Positions 1 to 6,070 of a stretch of 10,372 nucleotides of DNA are shown here, piece by piece. Position 1 is the stretch's first letter. Every line of letters begins with the position of its first letter. A program made the translations under genes and the position numbers. The notes beneath the pieces were generated by a model, which had not been told where the DNA came from, did not search any database, and worked only from the letters and a program-made list of their open reading frames with translations. The stretch is from Lysobacterales bacterium UBA2790 (GTDB taxonomy: Bacteria; Pseudomonadota; Gammaproteobacteria; Xanthomonadales; Xanthomonadaceae): positions 1-10,372 of the forward strand of contig DEHW01000180.1 in the NCBI GenBank assembly GCA_002352135.1. Direction: 5' to 3'.

Positions 1-263
1 CTGCCTCGGGCAAGAAAGTGCTCTTGATGCGCTTCAACGCATCAAAAGCACTCTCTTCCCCACTGTGCGCCCAGAACCACTACTGACTGACCCATGGTCC
101 ATCACTCCACTTGAGATTGAATTGAAAGCGCCATCCCACCGTGGGACGACGTCGGCGACCAAGCCCGGCCATCCGGGCCTCGCCACATCACCTTGCCTTC
201 GGCTCCTGCCTCGGGCAAGAAAATCCTCGCAAACACGAGCAAATTCGGCACGCAAAAACAACT
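1..263. repeat. Structured non-coding segment with a 17-nt direct repeat, possibly a dispersed repeat unit
   Basis: I see no credible gene here. The 17-mer CTGCCTCGGGCAAGAAA occurs at 1-17 and again at 206-222, a 205-bp period. Between the copies lie several inverted repeats: 15-base arms at 17-31 and 38-52 with a 6-base loop (one C/A mismatch on the + strand, a G-U wobble on the - strand), TCCCA/TGGGA at 134-146, and GCCCGG/CCGGGC at 163-178. A minus-strand frame is open over much of the segment but has only a TTG start, inside the U-tract of the terminator, with no ribosome binding site. The combination of repeats and hairpins suggests an intergenic repeat element or a structured leader for a gene off the left edge. 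Neither can be settled from one window. In E. coli purA would follow here; no part of it is visible. Confidence 0.4.
17..52 (-). other. Long stem-loop near the left edge
   Basis: The arms AGTGCTCTTGATGCG (17-31) and CGCATCAAAAGCACT (38-52) pair over 15 positions around a 6-base loop. The single mismatch (23 against 46) becomes a G-U pair if the minus strand is transcribed, so the structure fits leftward RNA slightly better. On that strand the bases after the stem are TTCTTGCCC, a poor U-tract, so it is at best a weak terminator. It may instead belong to a repeat element or to an untranslated leader. Confidence 0.45.
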
Positions 264-287
264 AAAGCCGGGGCATGCCCCGGCTTT
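251..287 (-). terminator. Rho-independent terminator of the hfq-hflX-hflKC-yjeT cluster
   Basis: Positions 264-287 form a perfect 24-base palindrome: a 10-bp GC-rich stem (GCCGGGG core flanked by AAA/TTT) with a 4-base loop. Read leftward, it is followed within a few bases by a GTTTTTG run (about 252-259). It lies 77 bp past the yjeT stop. This is the classical intrinsic terminator layout for a leftward transcript. On the rightward strand the following bases are not U-rich, so it should act mainly on leftward transcription. Confidence 0.85.
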
Positions 288-364
288 GCGAAATTATCCT
301 TGATTTGTCCGTCGATGTGCAGACCTTTGGTCAGCCTTCTGCTCGCCGGGGCATCAAACTGGAG

Positions 365-556
365 TCAGACACCTCGGACCCAAAACAGACTGAGCAATCC
401 GAACACAACAAAAATGCCGCCCACGCGCCTCACCATGCCGGATGGCAGGGCGATCACTTGGGCTGCGGCTCGCTTCCACGCATCCGGTGCGGCGAACAGG
501 AACAGCCCTTCCAGCACCATCACCAGACACAGCGCAGAACCCAAATCAGTCCACAT
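365..556 (-). CDS. yjeT: DUF2065 small inner-membrane protein (YjeT family)
   Basis: A 63-residue protein resembling E. coli YjeT (65 residues) over its whole length. The shared pattern is a first hydrophobic helix (about 5-22) containing VMVLEGLFLF, then a PDAWKR segment, an LPSG...VRRVGG motif, and a second hydrophobic helix (about 44-60). Two membrane spans joined by a short basic loop are therefore expected. The biochemical role of the family is unknown to me. It begins 20 bp after the hflC stop and is the last gene before the terminator, the same place it holds after hflC in E. coli, so co-transcription is very likely. I chose the ATG at 556. A TTG at 568 would add four residues, and neither start has a strong ribosome binding site. 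Confidence 0.85.
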   Translation of the reverse strand: MWTDLGSALCLVMVLEGLFLFAAPDAWKRAAAQVIALPSGMVRRVGGIFVVFGLLSLFWVRGV

Positions 557-576
557 TCCGGGCCGCAAAGACGGGC

Positions 577-1440
577 TTAGCGCCCGCCTTCCTCGAAGAA
601 GCGAAGGAACTCGCTGTCCTTGTCCAGCACCATCACGTTGTCGCCGTTGGCGAATGCACTGCGGTATGCCTCAAGACTGCGATAGAAGCTGTAGAAGTCC
701 TTGTCCTTGCCAAAGGCCTCGGCAAACAGCGCTGCCGCTTGGGCATCGCCCTCACCGCGCAAGCGCTGAGCATCCCGTTCGGCTTCCGCCACCAGCACGA
801 CCCGCTGGCGATCCGCATCAGAGCGAATGGTCTCGGAAATTTCCTCGCCCTCCGCTCGCAATTGGTTCGCCACCTTTTTGCGTTCCGCACGCATACGTTG
901 AAAAACCGAAGCAATTACCTCGCTGTCCTCGGGCAGATCAATCCGCTTGATGCGCACATCAACGACCTTGATGCCCAGATTCTGCAAGCGCAAGTTCGCC
1001 TGCTCGACAAATCGCTCTGCAAGAGTGCCGCGCTCGCCAGAAACCACATCCTGAAGTTTGCGCTGGGCAATTTCGTTGCGGATGACCTCGGTCACGATCG
1101 GACGCAGTCGCTGCATGGCCTGAGCCTCGATGCCGCCCGTCGCAGTGTAAAAGCTGCGAACGTTGTCGATCTGCCACTTCACGAAGAAATCGACATTGAC
1201 GTCCTTCTTTTCAAACGTGAGGTAGCGTTCGGGCTGCGAGTCCAGACTGAGGATGCGGCGATCAAACGCCAATACGGTCTGCACCAACGGAACCTTGAAA
1301 TGCAACCCCGGTCCGATATCGGTTTCTACCACGCGACCAAACTGGAAGCGGATGGCGACGTTGCTTTCGTCGACCTTGTAGAACGACCCGCTGCCGATCA
1401 GCAGTAGCAAGGCCAGGCCCAACAGCAAAGATGGTTTCAT
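577..1440 (-). CDS. hflC: HflC, SPFH-domain partner of the HflKC complex
   Basis: A 287-residue protein, close to the usual size of the family. An N-terminal signal-anchor helix (about 4-20) is followed by the prohibitin/SPFH domain (about 21-190), opening with the typical VDESNVAIRFQFGRVV. An alanine/glutamate/arginine-rich coiled-coil stretch (about 185-245, AEGEEISETIRSDADRQR and following) leads to a C-terminal segment with DFYSFYRSLEAY, a conserved HflC feature. In E. coli HflK and HflC alternate in a large periplasmic cage around the membrane protease FtsH and moderate its activity. The ATG overlaps the hflK TGA by one base (TGATG), and an AGGAG sits nine bases upstream inside the end of hflK, so translation is probably coupled to hflK and gives balanced subunits. 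Confidence 0.96.
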   Translation of the reverse strand: MKPSLLLGLALLLLIGSGSFYKVDESNVAIRFQFGRVVETDIGPGLHFKVPLVQTVLAFDRRILSLDSQPERYLTFEKKDVNVDFFVKWQIDNVRSFYTATGGIEAQAMQRLRPIVTEVIRNEIAQRKLQDVVSGERGTLAERFVEQANLRLQNLGIKVVDVRIKRIDLPEDSEVIASVFQRMRAERKKVANQLRAEGEEISETIRSDADRQRVVLVAEAERDAQRLRGEGDAQAAALFAEAFGKDKDFYSFYRSLEAYRSAFANGDNVMVLDKDSEFLRFFEEGGR

Positions 1441-2600
1441 CAGCGATTCTCCTCTCGTGATGTTCGGCCGGGGCGCGCATCCGGGCGCGCTCCACGCGTG
1501 ACGTCACGCTCGACAGACGGGACCGATGTCGTACCCGTCACGGGTGGCAATAGGGTCGGCATGGTCGAGCCGCCTGACGCACCGGGTGTGGTGCCGTTAA
1601 GTGGCAGATACAGCACATTGCCGCCATCACCGGCATAGACCTTGCGGTTGGTGCCCAACACGGTCTGCATGGTTTCCAGATAGAGGCGACGACGTGTCAC
1701 CTCCGGTGCCTTGCGGTATTCGTCCAGCAACAAGGCGAAACGATCCGCCGAACCCTTCGCGCGGGTGATCGTCGACTCGCGGTAGCCCTCGGCCTCGGCA
1801 CGAATTCGCGCGGCTTCACCGCGTGCTTCCGGAATGACTTTGCTCTCGTAGGCGCGCGCCTCGCTTTCGATGCGCTCCTTGTCCTCGCGGGCGCTGATCG
1901 CATCATCGAATGCCTGTCGCACTTCCTGCGGTGGTCGCGCATTGGAAATATTCAAGACCGTCACCTGCAAACCGGTGCGGTACTCGTCCAGCGAGGTCTG
2001 CAGCAGGGCCTGCGCTTCGGCAGCCAGTCGCGCGCGCTCGCCGGTCAAAATGACATCCATGGTGCTGCCACCAATTACATCGCGAATGGCACCTTCCGCC
2101 GCCTGGCGCAGGGAATCGTCCGGGTCGCGCGAACCGAACATATAACGCTCTGGATCGCTGATCAGGTATTGCACCCCAAAGTCGATCTGCACGATGTTCT
2201 CGTCACGCGTCAACAATCGCACCTGATCCGAGGCGCTGCGAACGTCGGTGACATTCAATTTGCGAACGGTCTCGATGGGACGGGGCCATTTGAAGTTCGG
2301 GCCTGGCGACATCAGACGTTCGACCTTGCCAAAGCGCATCACCACGCCGCGCTCGCGCTCATCGACCAGCACAACCGAGTCGAAAAGTGCCCACGCCACC
2401 ACGGCCAGCAGGACGACCAGCGCCAAGCCACGCATGCCCGGATCGCTTTCGCCTGAGGAGGGACCGGATTCTCCACCTGAGCCGCCGAAGACGCGATTCA
2501 GGCTCCCCTTCAGCTTGTTCAGAAAGGCTTCGACGTCCGCCCCAGGGTCCTTGCCGTTCCAAGGATCCTTGTTTCCGCCGCCAGGTTGGTTCCAGGCCAT
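1440..2600 (-). CDS. hflK: HflK, SPFH-domain subunit of the FtsH-modulating HflKC complex
   Basis: A 386-residue protein. The cytoplasmic N-terminus carries the glycine-rich stretch with KDPWN typical of HflK (1-56). One membrane helix spans about 57-77, and the SPFH domain runs about 78-245, starting DSVVLVDERERGVVMRFGK. A helical alanine/arginine/glutamate region (about 235-290, with PEARGEAARIRAEAEGYR) follows, then the conserved RRRLYLETMQTVL (about 303-315). The last 50 residues are rich in Gly, Thr, Pro and Arg and look disordered. With HflC it forms the membrane assembly that encloses FtsH. The start is supported by GGAG five bases before the ATG. The gene is one base into hflC and follows hflX after 139 bp, so it could also have its own promoter. 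Confidence 0.96.
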   Translation of the reverse strand: MAWNQPGGGNKDPWNGKDPGADVEAFLNKLKGSLNRVFGGSGGESGPSSGESDPGMRGLALVVLLAVVAWALFDSVVLVDERERGVVMRFGKVERLMSPGPNFKWPRPIETVRKLNVTDVRSASDQVRLLTRDENIVQIDFGVQYLISDPERYMFGSRDPDDSLRQAAEGAIRDVIGGSTMDVILTGERARLAAEAQALLQTSLDEYRTGLQVTVLNISNARPPQEVRQAFDDAISAREDKERIESEARAYESKVIPEARGEAARIRAEAEGYRESTITRAKGSADRFALLLDEYRKAPEVTRRRLYLETMQTVLGTNRKVYAGDGGNVLYLPLNGTTPGASGGSTMPTLLPPVTGTTSVPSVERDVTRGARPDARPGRTSREENR

Positions 2601-2630
2601 GTCTGCTCCAATTCACTATGTTTTGAATCC

Positions 2631-2651
2631 GACCCGCCATAGGGGCGGGTC
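2631..2651. other. Stem-loop in the hflX-hflK gap
   Basis: GACCCGCC (2631-2638) and GGCGGGTC (2644-2651) pair perfectly around a 5-base loop. An outer GAAT/ATTC pairing (about 2625-2628 and 2656-2659) could extend the helix past an internal loop. In leftward RNA no U-run follows, so it does not look like a terminator. It lies about 30 bases before the hflK start and could affect mRNA stability or hflK initiation. The rest of the 139-bp gap shows no gene and no convincing promoter; CTTGTAA near 2690 with CATAGC 17 bases on is a weak match only. Confidence 0.5.
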
Positions 2652-2739
2652 CGAGTATTCGCTATGGGATCACGCACCCCGTTTTACAAGACGTGAAGGA
2701 TAAGCCGCGCATCGCCGTGGGATGCCCCGGCATGCCATT

Positions 2740-4062
2740 TCAGGACTCTTGCTCCCAGGGTTCCAGTTCACGCTTCAAATGCTCTGCCAAGGCAGATGCC
2801 ATCCAAGCATCGTCCGCCGCCAATTTCTCGGCCTGCGCGCGCGACATATCCAGCCGCAGTGCCCAACCGCTATCGTCCACTTGCTCATCAAGCACGAACT
2901 TCCCTTCGTAAAGGCGTGCGCGCAGTCGCCCTGCGGCGGATGGCAGATGCAAATCCACCCGCAAGCGCGCCTCGGCAAACCGTTCGCCCACCGCGTCGCG
3001 CAGCACGTCAAGGCCGATATGATCACGCGCCGACACCCAAACGCGCTCGGTTACGCCGCCATCAAGCCACTCCCGGCGCGATAGCGCGTTCTCAAGGCGA
3101 TCCAGTTTGTTGAAAACTTCAATCTGCGGGATGTCCGCCGCACCGATTTCAGCCAGCACCTCGTTGACCTGCACGATGCGGTCACGCACATTCGGGTCGG
3201 AGGCATCAATCACGTGCAGCAACAAATCTGCCTCGCGAGCCTCCGACAAGGTGGACCGGAAGGCAGCAACCAGATCATGCGGCAAATCACGCACGAAACC
3301 GACCGTGTCTGAAAGCACGATTTCGCCACACGCCAGACCACCTAGACGACGCACCGTCGGGTCCAGGGTGGCAAACAACTGGTCGGCGGCGTACGCCTCT
3401 GCGCCCGTCAGCGCATTGAACAGCGTGGACTTCCCTGCATTGGTGTAGCCCACCAACGCCACACGTGGCAATTCGCTGCGCATGCGCGCGCGCCGGGCTT
3501 GATGGCGTTGCACTTCAACCTTGTCGAGTCGCCGACTGAGAATCTTGACGCGTTCCGCCAACAGGCGACGATCCGTTTCCAACTGGGTCTCGCCCGGGCC
3601 GCGCAAGCCGATCGAACCACCGCGCTGGCGCTCCAGATGCGTCCAGCCACGCACCAAGCGCGTGGCCATGTGCTTTAGCTGCGCGAGTTCCACCTGCAAC
3701 TTGCCTTCAAACGAGCGCGCACGCTGGGCAAAGATGTCGAGAATCAAGCCGGTCCGATCCACGACCCGGCGTTCCAGATGACGCTCAAGATTGCGCTCCT
3801 GAACTGGACTCAAGGTCTGATTGACCAGGACAAGATCCGCCTCCAGCGCATCACACATCATGCGCGCCTCATCCGCCTTGCCACTGCCGATGTACAGAGA
3901 CGGCGATGGCCGCTCCACGCGCGCAGTCAAGCTACCGATCACCGTCGCCCCCGCCGAGCGCGCCAGTTCGGCGAACTCCTCCAGCACGTCAGCATCATTC
4001 TGGCCAACGGCATAGGGCTGGATCAGCAGGGCCTGTTCGCCACGCTTGGAACGCTCAAACAT
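2740..4062 (-). CDS. hflX: HflX, ribosome-associated GTPase
   Basis: A 440-residue protein with the complete HflX architecture. The N-terminal HflX domain (about 10-195) includes the glycine-rich LYIGSGKADE motif and RGPGETQLETDRR (154-166), and is followed by a helical linker. The G domain carries G1 GYTNAGKST (205-213), switch I around ATLDPT (231-236), G3 DTVG (252-255), G4 NKLD (318-321) and G5 SAR (344-346). A C-terminal domain spans about 365-440. HflX splits stalled or hibernating 70S ribosomes and is heat-induced in E. coli; RNA helicase activity has also been reported for the family. It starts 39 bp after hfq, at an ATG with only a weak AGAG upstream, so expression probably depends on the hfq transcript. 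No motif is missing. Confidence 0.97.
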   Translation of the reverse strand: MFERSKRGEQALLIQPYAVGQNDADVLEEFAELARSAGATVIGSLTARVERPSPSLYIGSGKADEARMMCDALEADLVLVNQTLSPVQERNLERHLERRVVDRTGLILDIFAQRARSFEGKLQVELAQLKHMATRLVRGWTHLERQRGGSIGLRGPGETQLETDRRLLAERVKILSRRLDKVEVQRHQARRARMRSELPRVALVGYTNAGKSTLFNALTGAEAYAADQLFATLDPTVRRLGGLACGEIVLSDTVGFVRDLPHDLVAAFRSTLSEAREADLLLHVIDASDPNVRDRIVQVNEVLAEIGAADIPQIEVFNKLDRLENALSRREWLDGGVTERVWVSARDHIGLDVLRDAVGERFAEARLRVDLHLPSAAGRLRARLYEGKFVLDEQVDDSGWALRLDMSRAQAEKLAADDAWMASALAEHLKRELEPWEQES

Positions 4063-4083
4063 GCGTGTTCTCTAGCGCGACCA

Positions 4084-4102
4084 AGGCAGCAGATGGCTGC
4101 CT
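4084..4102. other. Intercistronic stem-loop between hfq and hflX
   Basis: AGGCAGC (4084-4090) and GCTGCCT (4096-4102) pair perfectly around a 5-base loop, touching the first base of the hfq stop triplet on the + strand. No U-tract follows in leftward RNA, so full termination is unlikely. A hairpin here could stabilise the hfq part of the message or reduce read-through into hflX. Confidence 0.5.
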
Positions 4103-4365
4103 CAAACCTGGTCGCCCTCGTCTTCGTCACCCACGGTGCTGGTACCGCCGGGGCCGATTCGCACGTTGCGCGCGGGTACGACGGTTGAAATGGCGTGCTT
4201 GTAGACCATCTGCGAAACGGTGTTACGCAACAGCACCACAAACTGATCGAAAGACTCAATGGTGCCTTGGAGCTTGATGCCGTTGACCAGGTAGATCGAG
4301 ACCGGAACGCGTTCACGACGCAGAGCGTTCAAAAATGGGTCTTGCAGAGATTGACCTTTCGACAT
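4102..4365 (-). CDS. hfq: Hfq, RNA chaperone
   Basis: An 87-residue Sm-like protein that aligns with E. coli Hfq without gaps through the core, so numbering is shared: Q8 and D9 in the proximal face, the rim arginines R16, R17 and R19 (RRER), the Sm1 segment with N28-G29 and K31, F42, and the Sm2 motif Y55-K56-H57. The hexamer binds U-rich small RNA ends and A-rich mRNA sites and promotes their pairing. The C-terminal tail after residue 66 is only about 20 residues, against about 36 in E. coli, but it keeps an acidic tip (GDEDEGDQ), the part thought to displace RNA from the core. I chose the ATG at 4365 because AAAGGAG lies about seven bases upstream; an in-frame ATG at 4422 would add 19 residues unlike any Hfq. 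Confidence 0.97.
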   Translation of the reverse strand: MSKGQSLQDPFLNALRRERVPVSIYLVNGIKLQGTIESFDQFVVLLRNTVSQMVYKHAISTVVPARNVRIGPGGTSTVGDEDEGDQV

Positions 4366-4562
4366 GGAAAGCTCCTTTGATAGGGATGTTTGGACGAATA
4401 AATGTTGCAGGGTGAAATTCACCGCAGCCTGGGATGATCCATGCCGCCTTTCGTCGATTCGCCCAGTCGGGGCTTTTCGAGCAAAAGCCGCCGCAGTTTA
4501 CATCGGTCGAGTGACCGATCAAGCAAGACATCACTTTAGGATGAAGCCAGACCGCACGTGTA
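4366..4562 (-). promoter_or_regulatory. hfq upstream region with candidate promoter, inverted repeat and 5' hairpin
   Basis: Reading leftward, TTGCTT (4521-4526) and TGTAAA (4497-4502) are separated by 18 bases and make a moderate sigma-70-type pair. The spacer contains the inverted repeat ATCGGTC-ACTC-GACCGAT (4502-4519), placed where a repressor would block the promoter. The predicted start near 4490 would put a perfect 7-bp hairpin (GGCTTTT/AAAAGCC, 4471-4489) at the extreme 5' end of the message. A second palindrome, GGTGAA-A-TTCACC, lies at 4411-4423. The leader would be about 125 nt. All of this is pattern reading; no start site has been measured. Confidence 0.4.
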
Positions 4563-5138
4563 TCAGCCTGCCGATGTGTCTCGCGCTATGAAGTGACGTC
4601 GCGCCAGGAAGCGAATCACCCAGAACAGCAACACCAGCGCAAGGACAAACCCGACCACCGGCAGCAGGATCGCCAACAGGGTTGCTATCACTGCACCAAG
4701 CAACTCAGCGGTCGACACCACGACGTTACCGAGACCTCCGGTCAAGCCACTCGACGCCGCGCGCATTGCCACGCTGCCCGTCTGTACGACACCACTGACA
4801 CCGCCGCCCGTGATCGCCGCCAGCGACCATTGCATCACCGGTGACATGTCCCCCAACTGGGTGGCCGAGGCCAACGTTCCCGCGGCGATGGCCATCGGCG
4901 TTGCCACCGTGTCCAGAAGGTTGTCGACCCATGGCACGTAGTACGCTGCCACCTCAAGCACGGTCGCAGTGGCGAGTACGCTGAGTGCTGGCCACGTCGC
5001 GAGCCAGCTCAGCGAGGGTTCCAGCGTGAGGTGCCCACTCATGCCCGCCACCGACAAGCCCAACAGCGGCAGGAACACACGAAAGCCGCAGGCTGCGGCA
5101 AGACCCACCGCGATAATCGGCCCAATCCAGATATCCAT
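4563..5138 (-). CDS. DUF4126 family integral membrane protein
   Basis: A 191-residue, strongly hydrophobic protein with about five predicted membrane helices (roughly 4-33, 47-66, 78-93, 104-122 and 143-178, the last long enough for one or two spans). Recognisable DUF4126 features are GFRVFLPLLGLSVAG near the N-terminus, PWVDNLLDTVATPMAIAAG (about 69-87), and glycine-rich turns GGGVSGVVQTGS and SGLTGGLGN. The biochemical function is not known to me, and I do not assign one. The start at 5138 has GGAG seven bases upstream; a longer frame to 5333 adds 65 residues with no family resemblance. The gene lies 197 bp before hfq in the same direction with no terminator visible between, so some read-through into hfq is possible, although hfq has its own candidate promoter. 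Confidence 0.85.
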   Translation of the reverse strand: MDIWIGPIIAVGLAAACGFRVFLPLLGLSVAGMSGHLTLEPSLSWLATWPALSVLATATVLEVAAYYVPWVDNLLDTVATPMAIAAGTLASATQLGDMSPVMQWSLAAITGGGVSGVVQTGSVAMRAASSGLTGGLGNVVVSTAELLGAVIATLLAILLPVVGFVLALVLLFWVIRFLARRHFIARDTSAG

Positions 5139-5423
5139 CCGACAACTCCATTCCGAACGTGATGGGAAGGTGCAAACACCTATAGCCTGCGCGACAGAAA
5201 CGATCGAGGAAAAAGTCGGCTTCTGCCGCGCAGGCTCCGAGATCAAACTACGAAGTAACGACGCTCCGCGCGACAACACCTTCTGAGCAACACAGCTCGC
5301 CGCTCGCCAACCATTCCAAGAAGAAATAAGCATGCCACGACTGGTCGTTTCTCATCGCCAGCGCTTGGTCCTAGGGTCGATGGCACTTCAGTTGCCAACC
5401 AATGCCCAGAACAGGAGTATGTC
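5139..5423. promoter_or_regulatory. Divergent intergenic region between the DUF4126 and carbonic anhydrase genes
   Basis: 285 bp separate two divergently transcribed genes, so both promoters should lie here. I could not find a strong -35/-10 pair on either strand. GCTATAGG (leftward, about 5178-5185) is a possible -10 for the DUF4126 gene but lacks a matching -35. On the right side a 31-codon reading frame runs into the carbonic anhydrase start and is listed separately. Confidence 0.3.
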
Positions 5424-5427
5424 GTGA
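5332..5427 (+). CDS. Possible 31-residue leader peptide overlapping the carbonic anhydrase start
   Basis: An ATG at 5332 opens a frame of 31 codons that ends in TGA at 5425-5427. The GTG start of the carbonic anhydrase gene (5424-5426) shares bases with this stop (GTGA), the layout usually seen in translationally coupled genes. The peptide starts [16 protein letters not shown] and has no recognisable domain or signal. Only a weak AAGAAG precedes its ATG. The strong AGGAG at 5413-5417 lies inside it and serves the downstream gene. It may well be a chance frame; the coupling geometry is the only argument for it. Confidence 0.25.
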   Translation: MPRLVVSHRQRLVLGSMALQLPTNAQNRSMS

Positions 5428-6023
5428 GTCAGATTCTCAACCAGGTTCTCAATGCCAATGCTCGTTACGCCGCTGACTTCGGCGCGAAGGCGGAACTCGC
5501 CCTTCCACCTGCACGGCGATTCGCAATCCTGACCTGCATGGATGCGCGCCTTGACCCGGCCAAGTACGCGGGACTTGCGGAGGGCGATGCGCATGTCATA
5601 CGGAATGCGGGGGGTCGCGCCAGCGACGACGCGATTCGCTCACTGGTAATCTCCTACAAGTTGCTCGGGACTCGCGAGTGGTTCGTGATTCATCATACGG
5701 ACTGCGGCATGGAGTTCTTCACTGATGACGTCATGGGTGATCTGCTGGAAAGCAGCCTACAAACGGCCAAACTCACCCCTACTGGTTTCAAGGATGTCGG
5801 CCAAGGACCGGGCTCAAGCGCTGGCCGATTCGTCAAATGGCTAACCATCGCCGACCGCAACCGAAGTGTGATCGACGATGTCCGTCGCATACGGGAGCAC
5901 CCACTTGTACCGGGCGATATTCCCATCTACGGCTACATCTACGATGTCCGGAGCGGCCGTCTTATCGAGGTTCCGGAAGCGACTGCAGTGGGTGCGCCAA
6001 ACGTACAAGCGGCCGCAGTCTGA
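5424..6023 (+). CDS. Beta-class carbonic anhydrase
   Basis: A 199-residue zinc enzyme interconverting CO2 and bicarbonate. The zinc ligands are C38, H91 and C94 (in CMDARLD and HHTDCGM), and the D40/R42 pair is the conserved catalytic dyad of beta-class enzymes. The HVIRNAGG segment (58-64) and [16 protein letters not shown] (71-86) closely resemble the small Rv1284-type bacterial enzymes. No signal peptide is seen, so it should be cytoplasmic. The insert around 112-145 ([18 protein letters not shown]) and the alanine-rich C-terminal tail are the less conserved parts. The GTG start is preferred because AGGAG lies six bases before it; the ATG at 5419 is followed after one codon by a stop in its own frame. 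It stands alone on the + strand, converging on epmA. Confidence 0.93.
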   Translation: MSQILNQVLNANARYAADFGAKAELALPPARRFAILTCMDARLDPAKYAGLAEGDAHVIRNAGGRASDDAIRSLVISYKLLGTREWFVIHHTDCGMEFFTDDVMGDLLESSLQTAKLTPTGFKDVGQGPGSSAGRFVKWLTIADRNRSVIDDVRRIREHPLVPGDIPIYGYIYDVRSGRLIEVPEATAVGAPNVQAAAV

Positions 6024-6041
6024 CGCCGTCTATGCTACTCA

Positions 6042-6070
6042 GCGCGGGCCTGCTTCGATCAGGCCCGCGC
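6042..6070. terminator. Strong hairpin at the convergent carbonic anhydrase/epmA junction
   Basis: GCGCGGGCCTG (6042-6052) and CAGGCCCGCGC (6060-6070) form a perfect 11-bp GC-rich stem with a 7-base loop. The epmA stop begins in the loop, and the carbonic anhydrase stop is 18 bp before the stem. Neither strand has a proper U-tract after it, so it is not a textbook intrinsic terminator. It could still limit read-through in both directions or protect the 3' ends of both messages. Confidence 0.5.

Noticed and set aside
34..261. Minus-strand reading frame of 75 codons in the left non-coding segment
   Set aside because: Its start is a TTG within the U-tract of the terminator, there is no ribosome binding site, and the sequence consists of hairpins and repeats rather than a recognisable protein.
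442..1407. Long + strand frame of 321 codons opposite hflC
   Set aside because: It is the complementary shadow of hflC, which has full family support and a strong ribosome binding site.
4366..4422. 19-residue N-terminal extension of Hfq
   Set aside because: The AAAGGAG site points to the ATG at 4365, which gives residue numbering identical to E. coli Hfq.
5139..5333. 65-residue N-terminal extension of the DUF4126 protein
   Set aside because: The extension is not hydrophobic and unlike the family, while GGAG seven bases before the ATG at 5138 supports the shorter start.
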